Below, one piece after another: positions 1 to 9,028 of a DNA stretch of 64,000 nt. Numbering within the stretch: the first letter of the stretch is position 1; every line of letters starts with the position of its first letter. The notes under the pieces were generated by a model, which saw only the letters and a program-made list of their open reading frames with translations, ran no database searches and was not told the origin of the DNA. The position numbers were made by a program, and so were the translations under genes. Origin of the DNA: Enhygromyxa salina (GTDB taxonomy: Bacteria > Myxococcota_A > Polyangia > Nannocystales > Nannocystaceae); NCBI RefSeq assembly GCF_002994615.1, contig NZ_PVNK01000136.1, forward strand, positions 1 to 64,000. The letters are read 5' to 3'.

Positions 1-5
1 CGGAA

Positions 6-84
6 TTTTCGCCGAGGGCGCGAAGCCAAAACGCCGCTGTACCGGGCGTACTGCAAGTTTTGGCGACAAAGCCCTCGGCGAAAA
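6..84. repeat. Nested perfect inverted repeat (long hairpin)
   Basis: Positions 6-19 (TTTTCGCCGAGGGC) and 71-84 are perfect inverse complements over 14 bp. Inside them 25-32 (GCCAAAAC) and 57-64 form a second perfect 8-bp arm, and a GTAC lies on each side of the centre (39-42, 48-51). The element sits 40 bp beyond the stop of the minus-strand MORN gene. It could be a structured 3' end or terminator, or a small palindromic repeat element; there is no flanking target duplication visible in the window. Confidence 0.7.
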
Positions 85-123
85 GGCCAAGCGAGGCGGC
101 GCGAGGCATTGCACCCCGGGCTG

Positions 124-699
124 CTAGAGTTGAATGACGCCATCGTCCAGCCCCAGGCACAGGTTCGAGCGCCTGAGCCCAAATCGACGCCCGTTTTTGT
201 ATTCGTAGTTGACATAGATCTTGCCCTCTCGCGTCCACGCGCGCTGCATGCCCTGCTCATGGCCGTCGACGAGGTGCCGCTCCTTGGCCAGCGGACCGTT
301 GGAGTGCCACGTCCGTTGGACTCCGTGGCGCACGCCGTCTTTGTAGTTGGACTCCTCGATGAGCACGCCACTCGGCGACCAGGCCCGGGCGCGGCCCGCG
401 AGCCGATTCATGACGTAGGTCGCCCGTCGGCGCGGCTGACCGTTCGCGTGGAACGAGATGGCCTCGCCGTGCTTCTTGCCCTGGGCGAACTCGGTCGACT
501 CGAGCAGGCGACCGTCCTCGCCGCGGACCTCGGCCCGGCCTTCGAAGGCCTCGCCCTCGTAGTACCAGCGCCCCTCGAGCGGCGCGAGGACCAGCTCGGA
601 CTCGTCGACGACCATCGCAGGCTCGAACGCCGCGGCCGCGGACGCGCCCGCGATGACCAGCACGGCCGCGAGCGTGAGCGTGCGGAGTCGACGGTTCAC
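124..699 (-). CDS. Secreted MORN-variant repeat protein
   Basis: A 191-residue protein with a Sec signal peptide (MNRR followed by a hydrophobic Leu/Ala stretch, probable cleavage after ASAAAA near residue 24). The rest is a chain of about five YwqK-like MORN-variant repeats, visible as G-x-x-x-G-x-W-x-x-G and GxxxG(E/V) patterns such as KHGEAISFHANGQ and RHGVQRTWHSNG. Such repeats form extended beta-hairpins; in bacteria they are found in secreted or surface proteins and their partner is usually unknown. The ATG overlaps the stop of the upstream YHYH lipoprotein gene by 4 bases, so the two are probably co-translated and may act on the same surface. The stop TAG lies in a CTAGCAGCCCGGG word that recurs after another gene at 31393. 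No catalytic residues are evident. Confidence 0.8.
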   Translation of the reverse strand: MNRRLRTLTLAAVLVIAGASAAAAFEPAMVVDESELVLAPLEGRWYYEGEAFEGRAEVRGEDGRLLESTEFAQGKKHGEAISFHANGQPRRRATYVMNRLAGRARAWSPSGVLIEESNYKDGVRHGVQRTWHSNGPLAKERHLVDGHEQGMQRAWTREGKIYVNYEYKNGRRFGLRRSNLCLGLDDGVIQL

Positions 700-1535
700 T
701 GCACGGTTCCCGGCGAGCCCTGGAAGTCGCCGTCGAAGATGATGTAGTAGCTATCGAGGAACAGGATGTTCTCGATGTGATAGTGGTACTCCGGCGTGTC
801 GGTGTGCTGGGTCGTGCTGGTGTGCCCACCCGCCGCGTCGAGGTCGTCGGGGTAGTCCCCCGTGGACGCGCACTTGCGGCCGTAGATGAAGAAGCCGTCG
901 GTCAGCACGCCGACGAGCGTGTCGTCGTCGTTGGTGATCGCCTTGGGCTCCGTGTGATAGTGGTAGCGGCTCGGGCCGATGTGTCCGCCGGAGTAGTCGA
1001 GGCCGGCGGCGACGCCCTCGGTGAGTATGCCCATGCCCTCTTGCTCGTTGAAGATCGCGGCGCCGCTCACGGACAGCCCGATCACGTCGAGGGGGGTCTC
1101 CGTCGCCGTGTCGGCGATCTCCGGGTCGCCCGGGACCCGCAGGGTGAAGCTGCCGTCGTAGCCCGGGATCAGGCTCGGGGTCGCGTTGTCCTCCCAGCCC
1201 TCGACCGGCTCCTCGTAGAGCTCGTGGCCCGAGCCCCAGTACGGTGAAGTGTGGTTGGGCAAGCCGTTGGTCTCGAGCACGACCTCGTCGCCGTCGAGGT
1301 AGATGTCGGTGTTGTCGACGTCGAATTCTGCGAACGCAGGGTGGAGACCCTCGCCCCCGTCGGACGTATCCGTGCTCGACGTATCCGACCCGGAGGTCTC
1401 CGAACCGGAGGTCTCCGAACCCGCGGTCTCGGTCCCGGTCGCGCCGGACATCGTGTCGGAGGAGGAGCTGTCGCAGCCCGCCACGAGGACGGCGGCGGCG
1501 GCGGTGAGTGATCGGATCAACGAAGTTGTAGTCAT
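696..1535 (-). CDS. YHYH-domain lipoprotein
   Basis: A 279-residue lipoprotein. The start is set at the ATG of 1535 because GAAGG lies about ten bases upstream and the N-terminus MTTTSLIRSLTAAAAVLVAGC is a perfect lipoprotein signal (LVAGC, Cys 21). A Ser/Thr/Gly-rich linker (residues 22-60, repeats of GSETS) follows, then a globular domain with the paired YHYH motifs (SRYHYHTEP and PEYHYHIEN) that define the YHYH protein family; the His/Tyr pairs suggest metal binding, but the family has no established reaction that I know of. It is the first gene of a two-gene unit and overlaps the MORN gene by ATGA. Upstream (1580-1620, read on the minus strand) is a comparatively AT-rich stretch likely to hold the promoter. 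Confidence 0.85.
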   Translation of the reverse strand: MTTTSLIRSLTAAAAVLVAGCDSSSSDTMSGATGTETAGSETSGSETSGSDTSSTDTSDGGEGLHPAFAEFDVDNTDIYLDGDEVVLETNGLPNHTSPYWGSGHELYEEPVEGWEDNATPSLIPGYDGSFTLRVPGDPEIADTATETPLDVIGLSVSGAAIFNEQEGMGILTEGVAAGLDYSGGHIGPSRYHYHTEPKAITNDDDTLVGVLTDGFFIYGRKCASTGDYPDDLDAAGGHTSTTQHTDTPEYHYHIENILFLDSYYIIFDGDFQGSPGTVQ

Positions 1536-1765
1536 GCTGATTTGCCTTCGGCTCGGACGCCGACAAAGCAAATCGTGTGCCTGGTTGAATATCTCCAACA
1601 TGGTTTGGAAATTTGGACGGCGCGGTGACGCGCGGCGCGCTCGCGCCGAGCTCGTCACCTGCGAGACCCGCAGAGCCTGCGAATGTCGCAGATCCGGCCA
1701 ACAGCGCGACACCGCCTCGCGCCTGCTTGCAGCGGCCCCAGGTCGTGCCAGCTCGTCTCGCCGGC

Positions 1766-2770
1766 TCAGTTCTCGTAGTGCGGACCCCAGTCGCGCCCCG
1801 CGAGCCGGTCGCGTTGCTTCTTTGGCGTCAGCGCGTAGCGCTTGCATTCGCGCAGCTCACCGCCCCCGAGGAACATATCCATCGCGCAATTGAACTCGTT
1901 GGGCGAGTTCATCATCGGGGTGTGCCCGCCGAGGTGGACCATGTAGGTCTGGCTGTCGGGGATCGCCTTGTCGAACACCTTCATCGCGTTGATCGGCACG
2001 ACTGCGTCGTCGTCGCCCCACAAGATCAGCGTGGGCGCCTCGATCTGCGCCAGCCGACTCTTGGGGATGCGCTCGTAGGTCGGCGCGAGCAGAGCCGCGA
2101 GCGCCTCGAGGTAGGGCGCCTCCTCGACCGTGCCCGCGAAGCTGCTCACGAACTCCTGCCGGGCCTGGCTCTTGGGGTCGAGCCCCGGGTAGTGCTCGCC
2201 CGTGGTCATGTTGGCGATCTGCAGCCAGCGCGCGGTCAGCAGGTTGAGGACCGCCCCGGCCGAGCCCGTGTAGCGGGTCCCGGTCGAGTCCGAGAGCACC
2301 AGCTTGGTCACCCGCTCGGGGTGCTGGATCGCGTACTCGGCCGCGATCCAGCCGCCGCCCGAGTTGCCGACGACGATCGCCTCGTCGACCTCGAGCGCGT
2401 CGAGGAGCTCGTCGACGAGCTCGACATGCAGCGCCATCGAGTAGTCGACGTGGTCGCCGCGCTCGGACTTGCCGTGACCCGGCGCGTCGAACACGACCAC
2501 GTGGTAGCGGCTCTGAAAGTGCTCGAACTGATCCCACCAGTTCTGGACGTTGCCGCTCCAGCCGTGGACGAACACGATCGTCTCGGCGTCGGCGGGCCCG
2601 GCCTCGAGGTAGCAGATGTTCAGACCCTCGAGCTCGATGTAGCGCTCCTGCGCCCAGTAGCTCGGCGGCGTCCACGGCTCGGTGCCCTCGATGACGCCGC
2701 GGCAGCCCAACGCGCTCAGCGCGAGCATCGCGGCGGCTACGAGTCGAACACTGGGGCTGCGCGCGGACAT
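1766..2770 (-). CDS. Alpha/beta-hydrolase lipoprotein
   Basis: A 334-residue alpha/beta-hydrolase. The chosen ATG gives the N-terminus MSARSPSVRLVAAAMLALSALGC, a lipoprotein signal with Cys 23 after LSALG. The hydrolase fold is recognisable by the oxyanion-loop HGWSGN, the nucleophile elbow GNSGGG, the acid region LILWGDDDAVVP and the catalytic His in HLGGHTP, so the triad is complete. Closest general families are haloalkane-dehalogenase/epoxide-hydrolase-like and MhpC-like esterases; substrate cannot be told. It would act at the membrane surface. Downstream on the same strand of the TonB receptor (41-bp gap), so it may process a compound that the receptor imports, but this is inference from position only. 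Confidence 0.85.
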   Translation of the reverse strand: MSARSPSVRLVAAAMLALSALGCRGVIEGTEPWTPPSYWAQERYIELEGLNICYLEAGPADAETIVFVHGWSGNVQNWWDQFEHFQSRYHVVVFDAPGHGKSERGDHVDYSMALHVELVDELLDALEVDEAIVVGNSGGGWIAAEYAIQHPERVTKLVLSDSTGTRYTGSAGAVLNLLTARWLQIANMTTGEHYPGLDPKSQARQEFVSSFAGTVEEAPYLEALAALLAPTYERIPKSRLAQIEAPTLILWGDDDAVVPINAMKVFDKAIPDSQTYMVHLGGHTPMMNSPNEFNCAMDMFLGGGELRECKRYALTPKKQRDRLAGRDWGPHYEN

Positions 2771-2810
2771 GAGCGAGAGCAGTGAAGATGGTAGACGCGA
2801 TCGCGCCCGC

Positions 2811-5630
2811 TCACCACTCGAGCTTGAGCCCGATCGAGGGCGCCGTCGGCAGCGAGAGGACCGGCTGCGTGACCCGAAAATCGTAGCTGTAGCTGAGAAA
2901 CTCGGTGTTCTCGGCGTTGTAGACGTTCTGGATGTCGAGGTAGCTGGTGACCTTGATCCGCTTGTAGACCCAGGTCTTGTCGACGCGAAGATCCAGCTGA
3001 TGGAAGGTCGGCTGGCGCGCGGAATTGACCGGGCCCTGGATCGGGATGTACGCCGCCGAGGTCGCGTCGAACACCCCGTTGACCACGGGCGTGTAGGGGT
3101 TGCCCGACACCACCCGCAGCCGGGCCCCAACCCGCCAGTTGAACGGGAAGTCGTAGCTCGCGATCAGCGTGAGGATGTGGGTCTGGTCGAAGTCGAACAG
3201 CTCCTGCGGCTCACCCGGCGCCGGGACCCGGACCGAGCGCATCAGCGTGTAGGACACCCAGCCATAGAAGCGATCGCCGAGCTCCTTCTTGAGCAGGATC
3301 TCGCCGCCGTAGATGTCGCCGGTCCCGGTCGAGGCGAAGCTCTCGGGGCGCGGGCTGTCCTCGCCGGGCCACAGCATGATCCGCGTCGACGCGCTGGTCA
3401 GGTTCCACAGCCGCTTGTAGAAGCCCGTGAGCTCGACGCTGACGTCCCAGGGGATCTGCTGGACGAGCGACAAGCTGGTGTGAAACGAGCGCGACAGGCC
3501 GATCCGCGGGTTGCCAAAGTACAGGTCGTTCTCGACCTCGCCCGGGCCCTGGCTGTAGAGCCCGACGCCGCCCTTGATCGCGGTCTTGTCGGTCAGGTTG
3601 GCGATGAAGCGCAGGCGCGGATCCACGGCCGCGCGGTTTTGCGGCGCCGCGTACCAGTCGAGGCGCAGGCCCGGGAACAGCAGCAGGCGCTCGGCCACGC
3701 GCCAGGTCAAGGTCGTGTAGAGGCTCGGCACGATCCGCGTGTAGGTGGTTTCGCGCACGGTCGCGTCGCCCGAGTTCGTGCCGACCGCGTTGTCGCCGAA
3801 GGGCACGATGTCCGCGCGCCCTCGCCACCACTCGTTGATGAACTCGCCGCCGACGCGCAGGCGCAGGTTCTTGGCCAGGCGTCGGCTGATCTCTGCGCGG
3901 GCCGAGAGCGTGTCGGTGCTCGCCTCGAAGTCGAAGTTGCCGAAGATCGACCCGCCAAAGAACTCGCGCTTGTACGAGGGCGTGACCAGAAACTCCCACG
4001 GCCCGTCGACCTTGCGGTAGACGAGGTCGACGCGGTGAAACCACTGGATGGTCTCGAGCGCGTTGCGGTCGTCCTCGCTGATGTCGTTTTGCTCGGTGAA
4101 CAGCAGCTTGCTGCGGTCGTCGGACCCGAACACCCGGACCGAGAGCTCGCCGCCGCCGACGGGGTAGTCGAACAGGGCCTGGTAGTCCCAGTAGCGCGGG
4201 GCCAGGGTCAGGCCGAAGCCGACCTCGTCGGGGATGACCAGCGGCAAGATCAGATCGACGTAGCTGCGCCGACCCGAGAGGATGAAGCTGCCCTTGCCGA
4301 TCGGACCCTCGGCCAGGACCCCGGTGTCGAACAGATCGGTGTCGACGTAGCCGTGGAAGCCGTCGCGTCGGCCCTTGCGCGGCTGGACGTTGATGATCCC
4401 GCCGAGCGCGTCGCCGTAGCGGCTGTCGAAGTTGCCGGGGATGAAGTCGATCTGGGCGAGGATGTCCGAGTTGAACACCGAGGTCAGGCCGCCGAAGTGA
4501 AACAGCGTGGGGATCTCGTGGTAGCCGAGGTAGACGCCCGAGTCCCCGGGCGCGGCCCCGCGAATCGCCAGCTGGCCGGCCCCGAAGGACGCGCGCGCGA
4601 CCCCGGGGAAGTTCTGGATCGACTTGAGCGCGTCGCCCTGGGTGCCCGGGATCTGGTTGATCTGCTCGACGGTGATCGTGCGGACGACCGCCTCGGGCAT
4701 GTGATCGCGCTCGGTTGCGACCTCGGTTCGGTAAGGGTTGGCCGAGGTCCGGGTCAGGAAGTACTTGGTCTCGAGCCGCTGGTCGGCGTCGAGCTTGACG
4801 ACCCACTCGAGCCGCTCGAAGTTGGGCGCGAGCAGGATCAGGCGGACGAGGCCGTCGGGCACGCCGCGCAGATCGAAGCCGCCGTCGTCGTCGGACAGGG
4901 CCTTGACCATCCACGCGGGCTCGGGCTCGTCGCCGTAGAGCTTGTGGCGGACCTTGCCCTCGGGGTAGTCGCCGGCCGGGACCGCGAGGATCGTCGCGCC
5001 GACGACCGGGACCCCGCTGCCGGCCTCGCGGACGCGACCGGAGATCCGCAGCGGCCGCTCGGCTTCCTCGGTCTCGCCCTCGCCCTCGCCCGTCCCCACC
5101 TCGCCCTCGCCGGTCTCGACGGTCTCGACCTCACCCTCGCCCTCGCCGGTCTCGCCCTCCCCCTCGCCGGCCTCGGGCTCCGGCGGCGTGAACGGGATCG
5201 CGATCGAGAGCACGACCTCGACCGCCTCGCCCTCGTAGGTGGCCGGCGAGAAGCGCAGCGCGGCGACGACCTCGACCGCGATCGCGTCGAGCACGGGGTC
5301 GAGGCCGTCGAGCACGTTGATCTCTTTGGGCACGCCGTCGGCTCCGACCACGTACTCGACCAGGACCTCGCCGCCCGGGGGCTCGTCGCGCTCGAGCAGC
5401 TGCTCGGGGTAGGCGTAGGGCTGGACCTCGTTCTCGAGCACGGGCGGGACCAGCTCGGGCGCGGGCGCGGGCGCAGGCGCGGCCTCGGGCGGCGCAGCCT
5501 CGACGATCGCGGGGGCCGAGACCGCGCACGCGAGCGCGAGCACACGGGCGGCGACGCAGCCCTTGCTGCACGGGGCCCATCGGGCCAGGCGAGCCTCGCG
5601 GCGGGGGTCCACGGGCCAGTTGGATAACAT
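2811..5630 (-). CDS. TonB-dependent receptor with N-terminal TonB-C domain
   Basis: A 939-residue outer-membrane transporter with an unusual order of domains. Residues ~26-46 are a signal peptide (ARVLALACAVSAPAIVEA). Residues ~63-147 look like the C-terminal domain of an energy-transducing TonB (YPEQLLER...GEVLVEYVVGADG...VVAALRFSPATYEGEAV). A Glu/Gly-rich linker (150-190) leads to a carboxypeptidase-regulatory-like beta domain (193-280), then the plug (about 300-420, with QIPGTQGDALKSIQNFPGVAR and AIRGAAPGDSGVYL) and a 22-strand-type barrel ending in the aromatic GLKLEW. The ligand is unknown. Starts at the ATG of 5630; divergent from the VWA lipoprotein with about 105 bp between. The TonB-C plus receptor arrangement is known from myxobacterial genomes but its mechanism is not established. 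Confidence 0.9.
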   Translation of the reverse strand: MLSNWPVDPRREARLARWAPCSKGCVAARVLALACAVSAPAIVEAAPPEAAPAPAPAPELVPPVLENEVQPYAYPEQLLERDEPPGGEVLVEYVVGADGVPKEINVLDGLDPVLDAIAVEVVAALRFSPATYEGEAVEVVLSIAIPFTPPEPEAGEGEGETGEGEGEVETVETGEGEVGTGEGEGETEEAERPLRISGRVREAGSGVPVVGATILAVPAGDYPEGKVRHKLYGDEPEPAWMVKALSDDDGGFDLRGVPDGLVRLILLAPNFERLEWVVKLDADQRLETKYFLTRTSANPYRTEVATERDHMPEAVVRTITVEQINQIPGTQGDALKSIQNFPGVARASFGAGQLAIRGAAPGDSGVYLGYHEIPTLFHFGGLTSVFNSDILAQIDFIPGNFDSRYGDALGGIINVQPRKGRRDGFHGYVDTDLFDTGVLAEGPIGKGSFILSGRRSYVDLILPLVIPDEVGFGLTLAPRYWDYQALFDYPVGGGELSVRVFGSDDRSKLLFTEQNDISEDDRNALETIQWFHRVDLVYRKVDGPWEFLVTPSYKREFFGGSIFGNFDFEASTDTLSARAEISRRLAKNLRLRVGGEFINEWWRGRADIVPFGDNAVGTNSGDATVRETTYTRIVPSLYTTLTWRVAERLLLFPGLRLDWYAAPQNRAAVDPRLRFIANLTDKTAIKGGVGLYSQGPGEVENDLYFGNPRIGLSRSFHTSLSLVQQIPWDVSVELTGFYKRLWNLTSASTRIMLWPGEDSPRPESFASTGTGDIYGGEILLKKELGDRFYGWVSYTLMRSVRVPAPGEPQELFDFDQTHILTLIASYDFPFNWRVGARLRVVSGNPYTPVVNGVFDATSAAYIPIQGPVNSARQPTFHQLDLRVDKTWVYKRIKVTSYLDIQNVYNAENTEFLSYSYDFRVTQPVLSLPTAPSIGLKLEW

Positions 5631-5735
5631 GAGTTCGCGCTCTGCCCGACTCGGGGCTCGGGGGTGGCGCGCGTTCGATTCCCGCGTGTCTGTAAGAGCC
5701 TCGAAAAAGCCCGCGTTGTGGGCCCTCGCAAGCCC

Positions 5736-7379
5736 ATGCAACGCCTTGACCGCTCCCCTCGCGCCGTCTCCACCCACCCCAGGTCCTGGAAGAGGGTCCT
5801 GCTGCTGTCCGCGCTGACCCTCGTGGGCACCGCCTGTGACCGCGACGGCGGCGGCGGGCCGCTCGGGCCTCTCGACGCCGAGCGGGTCGAGAATTTCGAC
5901 CACACCCAGGAGCTCGTCGAGGCCGAGCGGCCCTACGTCGCGCCCGTCGACCTCGAGCTCGACTGGGCCCTCGCCAACGCCCTGGTCCCGGCCGAGCGGG
6001 GCAGCGAGCTGGTCGCGCGGATCCGGGTCGAGGCCCCCGAGGAGCTCGCTCTGCCCCGCCCGCCCGCGCGCGTGGTCCTCGTCGTCGACACCTCGGCCTC
6101 GATGAAGGGCGACGCGATCGAGGGCGCCAAGGCGGCGGCGATCGAGCTGGTCGACAGCCTGTCCGACGGCGACAGCTTCTCGCTCGTGGTCTTCCACTCC
6201 CGCGCCGAGACCCTGATGTCGGCCACGCTGATCGGCGCCAACAGCCGGACCGCGGCCAAGGCCGAGATCGAGAAGATGCAGGCCTGGGGCACGACGGACC
6301 TCGCTGGCGGCATGCGCGAGGCCCTCGGCCAGCTCGCGGCCGCGCCGATCAGCATGGCGACCCCCGAGCCCGAGACCGGCGCGGGGGTCCAGGCGGGCGC
6401 GGGCGTGTGGGTCAACAACGGGCCCGACCCCCAGGTCCTCGAGCGCGTCGTCCTGCTCGGCGACGGCGTGCCCAACGACCCCGCCCCGATCGCCGCGCTG
6501 ACCCAGGAGTTCGCCGCGCGCGGAGCCGAGATCACCGCGCTCGGCTACGGCCTCGAGTACGACGAGGTCCTGCTCGCGAGCCTGGCCGAGGCGACCCACG
6601 GCCACTTCCGCTTCGTCGAAGAGCCCGACGCCGTGGCCGCCTTGTTCCGCGACGAGCTCCTCCACATCCAGCGCACGGTCGCCCGCGACCTCCGCCTCGG
6701 CATGGGCCTCGGGCCAGGCGTGTCGCTGATCGAGGTCGTCGGCCACACCGTCCAGTGGAACGCCCAGCTCGGCCACAACGAGATCGTGCTCGGCAGCATC
6801 TCCGAGGGTCAGACCCAGGAGCTGATCGTGCGCCTCGCCGTCGGGCCTCACAGCGAGGGCGCGACCGTCGAGCTCAGCGACCTCGAGCTCAGCTTCACCG
6901 ACGTCTACACCGGGACCGGCAGCCGCTTCGAGCGCAGCTTCCTCTCGGTCAGGGCCAGCGCCGACGACCAGGCGATCGACGCGGGGCGCGACCTCGACAT
7001 CGCCCGCGCCGGGGCCCGGGCTCGGACCGACGCCGCGACCTTGCAGGTCCTCGCGCTCGCCCGCGCCGGCCAGCTCGACGAGTCCAAGGCGCGGATGGCC
7101 GAGGCTGTCAAGTGGGCCAAAAACACGGCCAAAACCCTCGAAGACGAGGTTCTGCGGGCCCAGGCCGAGCGGCTCGCGGCGCTCGAGCCCGAGCTCAGGA
7201 GCCTCGCCCGCCAGGCCCGTCGGGCCGTCTCGACCGCCAGCGTCGCCTTCGACCACGGACCTTCGCGCCCGCCGAGCAAGGGCGGCGCGCCCCAGCCCTT
7301 CCCCGCCCAGCCGAGCGCCGCGGGTGCGCGCTCGGTCAAGGCCGCCCACAACGACGCGTACAACAACCTCCACAACTGA
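5736..7379 (+). CDS. VWA-domain lipoprotein (YfbK-like)
   Basis: A 547-residue protein starting at the ATG of 5736; the N-terminus has basic residues, VLLLSALTLVGTAC and probable lipid Cys 34 (a slightly atypical lipobox, GTAC). The von Willebrand A domain begins near residue 110 with VVLVVDTSASMKGD, a complete MIDAS DxSxS, and continues with GTTDLAGGM and LLGDGVPND, the other MIDAS positions. A beta-rich region (about 310-390) and a helical C-terminal segment rich in Ala/Glu/Arg follow, ending in a Pro-rich tail. This resembles YfbK-type VWA proteins. Likely a metal-dependent binding protein on the outer face of the envelope. It is divergent from the TonB receptor and ends just before a strong hairpin at 7391-7438. 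Confidence 0.88.
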   Translation: MQRLDRSPRAVSTHPRSWKRVLLLSALTLVGTACDRDGGGGPLGPLDAERVENFDHTQELVEAERPYVAPVDLELDWALANALVPAERGSELVARIRVEAPEELALPRPPARVVLVVDTSASMKGDAIEGAKAAAIELVDSLSDGDSFSLVVFHSRAETLMSATLIGANSRTAAKAEIEKMQAWGTTDLAGGMREALGQLAAAPISMATPEPETGAGVQAGAGVWVNNGPDPQVLERVVLLGDGVPNDPAPIAALTQEFAARGAEITALGYGLEYDEVLLASLAEATHGHFRFVEEPDAVAALFRDELLHIQRTVARDLRLGMGLGPGVSLIEVVGHTVQWNAQLGHNEIVLGSISEGQTQELIVRLAVGPHSEGATVELSDLELSFTDVYTGTGSRFERSFLSVRASADDQAIDAGRDLDIARAGARARTDAATLQVLALARAGQLDESKARMAEAVKWAKNTAKTLEDEVLRAQAERLAALEPELRSLARQARRAVSTASVAFDHGPSRPPSKGGAPQPFPAQPSAAGARSVKAAHNDAYNNLHN

Positions 7380-7384
7380 GGAAA

Positions 7385-7442
7385 GTGCTCAAATTACAAA
7401 TCGAGGCACCCCCATGAGGATGCCTCGATTTATAATTTGCAC
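7385..7442. terminator. Bidirectional AT-rich terminator hairpin
   Basis: Between the convergent VWA and M74 genes, 7391-7408 and 7421-7438 pair over 18 bp with one mismatch (7397/7432) and a 12-nt loop; GTGC at 7385-7388 and GCAC at 7439-7442 extend the stem after a 2-nt bulge. The arms end in AAATTA and TAATTT, so each strand has a U-rich 3' side, as expected for a two-way intrinsic terminator. Confidence 0.8.
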
Positions 7443-7464
7443 AGTACTGATTGACTCGGGCGCG

Positions 7465-8802
7465 TCAGCGCTCACGCGAGGCGCAGCGAGACTCGCTCGG
7501 CGCACACTTGAACCGGACGTGAAGATGATCGCCGTGGCCGCGAACATGCTGGATGAGCGGCGAACCACTTCCAGGGGAACCCGGATGCTCCATCCAGTTT
7601 TTCAGCTCTTTTTTGCTGTATCGACCGGTTTCCAGGGCATATTCGTAAAGTAGGGCCTGCAGTTTCGAGTCGATGAAGATGACCTCGACCCCGCCGGTTT
7701 CATGCAAGAGTTCGAGCAGTGACCAGGTCAGCTCGCGGTCGAGGTTGCGCTCGGTCATGACCTGGGGCGCGAGCTCACTCTTGTGATCCCAGATCTGCGG
7801 GTAGCTCAAATCAACATCACGTCCTGACTGGTGAGAACTATGCGGTTTGAGCCGACCGCCATTGCGTGCACTCAAATTACCGACGATGATCGGCTGGCGG
7901 TTGGGGTAGCGTCGCGCCCACTCGCGCAGGACCAGGTCGATCGTCGCGACGGTCGTCTTCGTGGCCCAGGCCTTCCACGGCGTGTGCCTCAGGATCCGCC
8001 CAGGACCGTCGAGCATGGGCATCCCGCCCTCCACGGTGCCGCTGCCAGGAAACCCGACCGACTGGCTCGAGATCCCCGGCGTGGCCCGGTAGACGATGAG
8101 CTTCGTCGACGGCGGGAGCTCACGGTCGAGCTCGACCCCAGGATTGAGCGCCTCGATCTCGTGGTGATATATCTTGTAAAGATTTGCTACTACCTTCATC
8201 GAGCCGCCGCGCTTGATCGTGTACCTGACGACATCGGGCGCGACGTAGTCCTGTGGCCAGCGCTTGCCGGCCAACAGCGAGTCCTCGGGCGGGCCGCGCT
8301 CGCTCGCGGGGTTGCCATCTTCGGACGGCAAAATGGGATCGGACCTATCCGAAACAGGCCTATTTTCGCCAGAATTCGCCGGTTCTGGGGCCTGTTGTGA
8401 ATCGGACGCGTGCCCAGCCTCATCGCCGGGCTCGACCCATTCTTCGTCGAGGCTCGGCAGCGAGCTGCCGGTCTCGGCGTGGTCGCCGATCGCCATCGGC
8501 GGGGCGCCATCGGCGGGCGCTCCGCTGAGCTTGAGCAGCGCGACGACGATCCAGATCGCGCCGGCCGCGAGCAGCAGGAGCGAGAGCAGCGAGGGCCGAC
8601 GGCCGCCAGCCTCGGGCGCGAGCCCGTCGTCGTAGAGATCGTCGTCGAGGTCGCGGTCGAAGCCCCGGTCAGAGCCCGCGTGGCGGCCCGAGTCGAGATC
8701 TCGATCGCGCGCGGCGTCGCCCACGTCCTCCACGTCCTCGAGATCGAGGGTCTTGGAGTCGATGTCGGCGCGGCCGCCCATGTCGGTGTTCGAAGGGTCC
8801 AT
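7465..8802 (-). CDS. Membrane-anchored M74 murein endopeptidase (MepA-like)
   Basis: A 445-residue penicillin-insensitive murein endopeptidase-type protein that would cut peptide cross-links in peptidoglycan. The cytoplasmic N-terminus (1-68) is highly acidic with Asp/Arg repeats; one transmembrane helix follows (71-91, LLSLLLLAAGAIWIVVALLKL is the core), then a Pro/Ser linker, a LysM-like peptidoglycan-binding region (192-238) and the M74 domain with HSSHQSGRDVD (His 321, Asp 331 region) and HGDHLH near residue 423, the zinc ligands of the family. MepA of E. coli is a soluble periplasmic protein, so the anchor and LysM are additions. Parts of the linker and 3' end are less GC-rich than the neighbours. 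Divergent from the M14 peptidase with 226 bp between. Confidence 0.9.
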   Translation of the reverse strand: MDPSNTDMGGRADIDSKTLDLEDVEDVGDAARDRDLDSGRHAGSDRGFDRDLDDDLYDDGLAPEAGGRRPSLLSLLLLAAGAIWIVVALLKLSGAPADGAPPMAIGDHAETGSSLPSLDEEWVEPGDEAGHASDSQQAPEPANSGENRPVSDRSDPILPSEDGNPASERGPPEDSLLAGKRWPQDYVAPDVVRYTIKRGGSMKVVANLYKIYHHEIEALNPGVELDRELPPSTKLIVYRATPGISSQSVGFPGSGTVEGGMPMLDGPGRILRHTPWKAWATKTTVATIDLVLREWARRYPNRQPIIVGNLSARNGGRLKPHSSHQSGRDVDLSYPQIWDHKSELAPQVMTERNLDRELTWSLLELLHETGGVEVIFIDSKLQALLYEYALETGRYSKKELKNWMEHPGSPGSGSPLIQHVRGHGDHLHVRFKCAPSESRCASRER

Positions 8803-9028
8803 ACCTTCGTGGCCGCCGAGTGTGCGGCTTCGCCCGGCGAGGGTGCAAGTGTCGGGATGCTGACAGCCGAGATCTGGCGCTCAGCGCCACGCAGACCCCT
8901 GCACAGGGCCACCTTGGCCCGTGAGCGGTGTCCGCCGCGCGGGGGTCGGGGAGGCCGCGCTGGCCTGACCCCGAGCGGGCGCGCTACGTTGCGCGCACGC
9001 GCCGGACCCGGCCGAAGAGGAGAAACCC

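Noticed and set aside
2682..5627. Long open frame of 981 codons on the plus strand opposite the TonB receptor
   Set aside because: Composition is the typical shadow of a GC-rich gene (Arg/Asp/Ala/Leu-rich, no domain), while the minus strand encodes a full receptor with signal peptide, plug and barrel.
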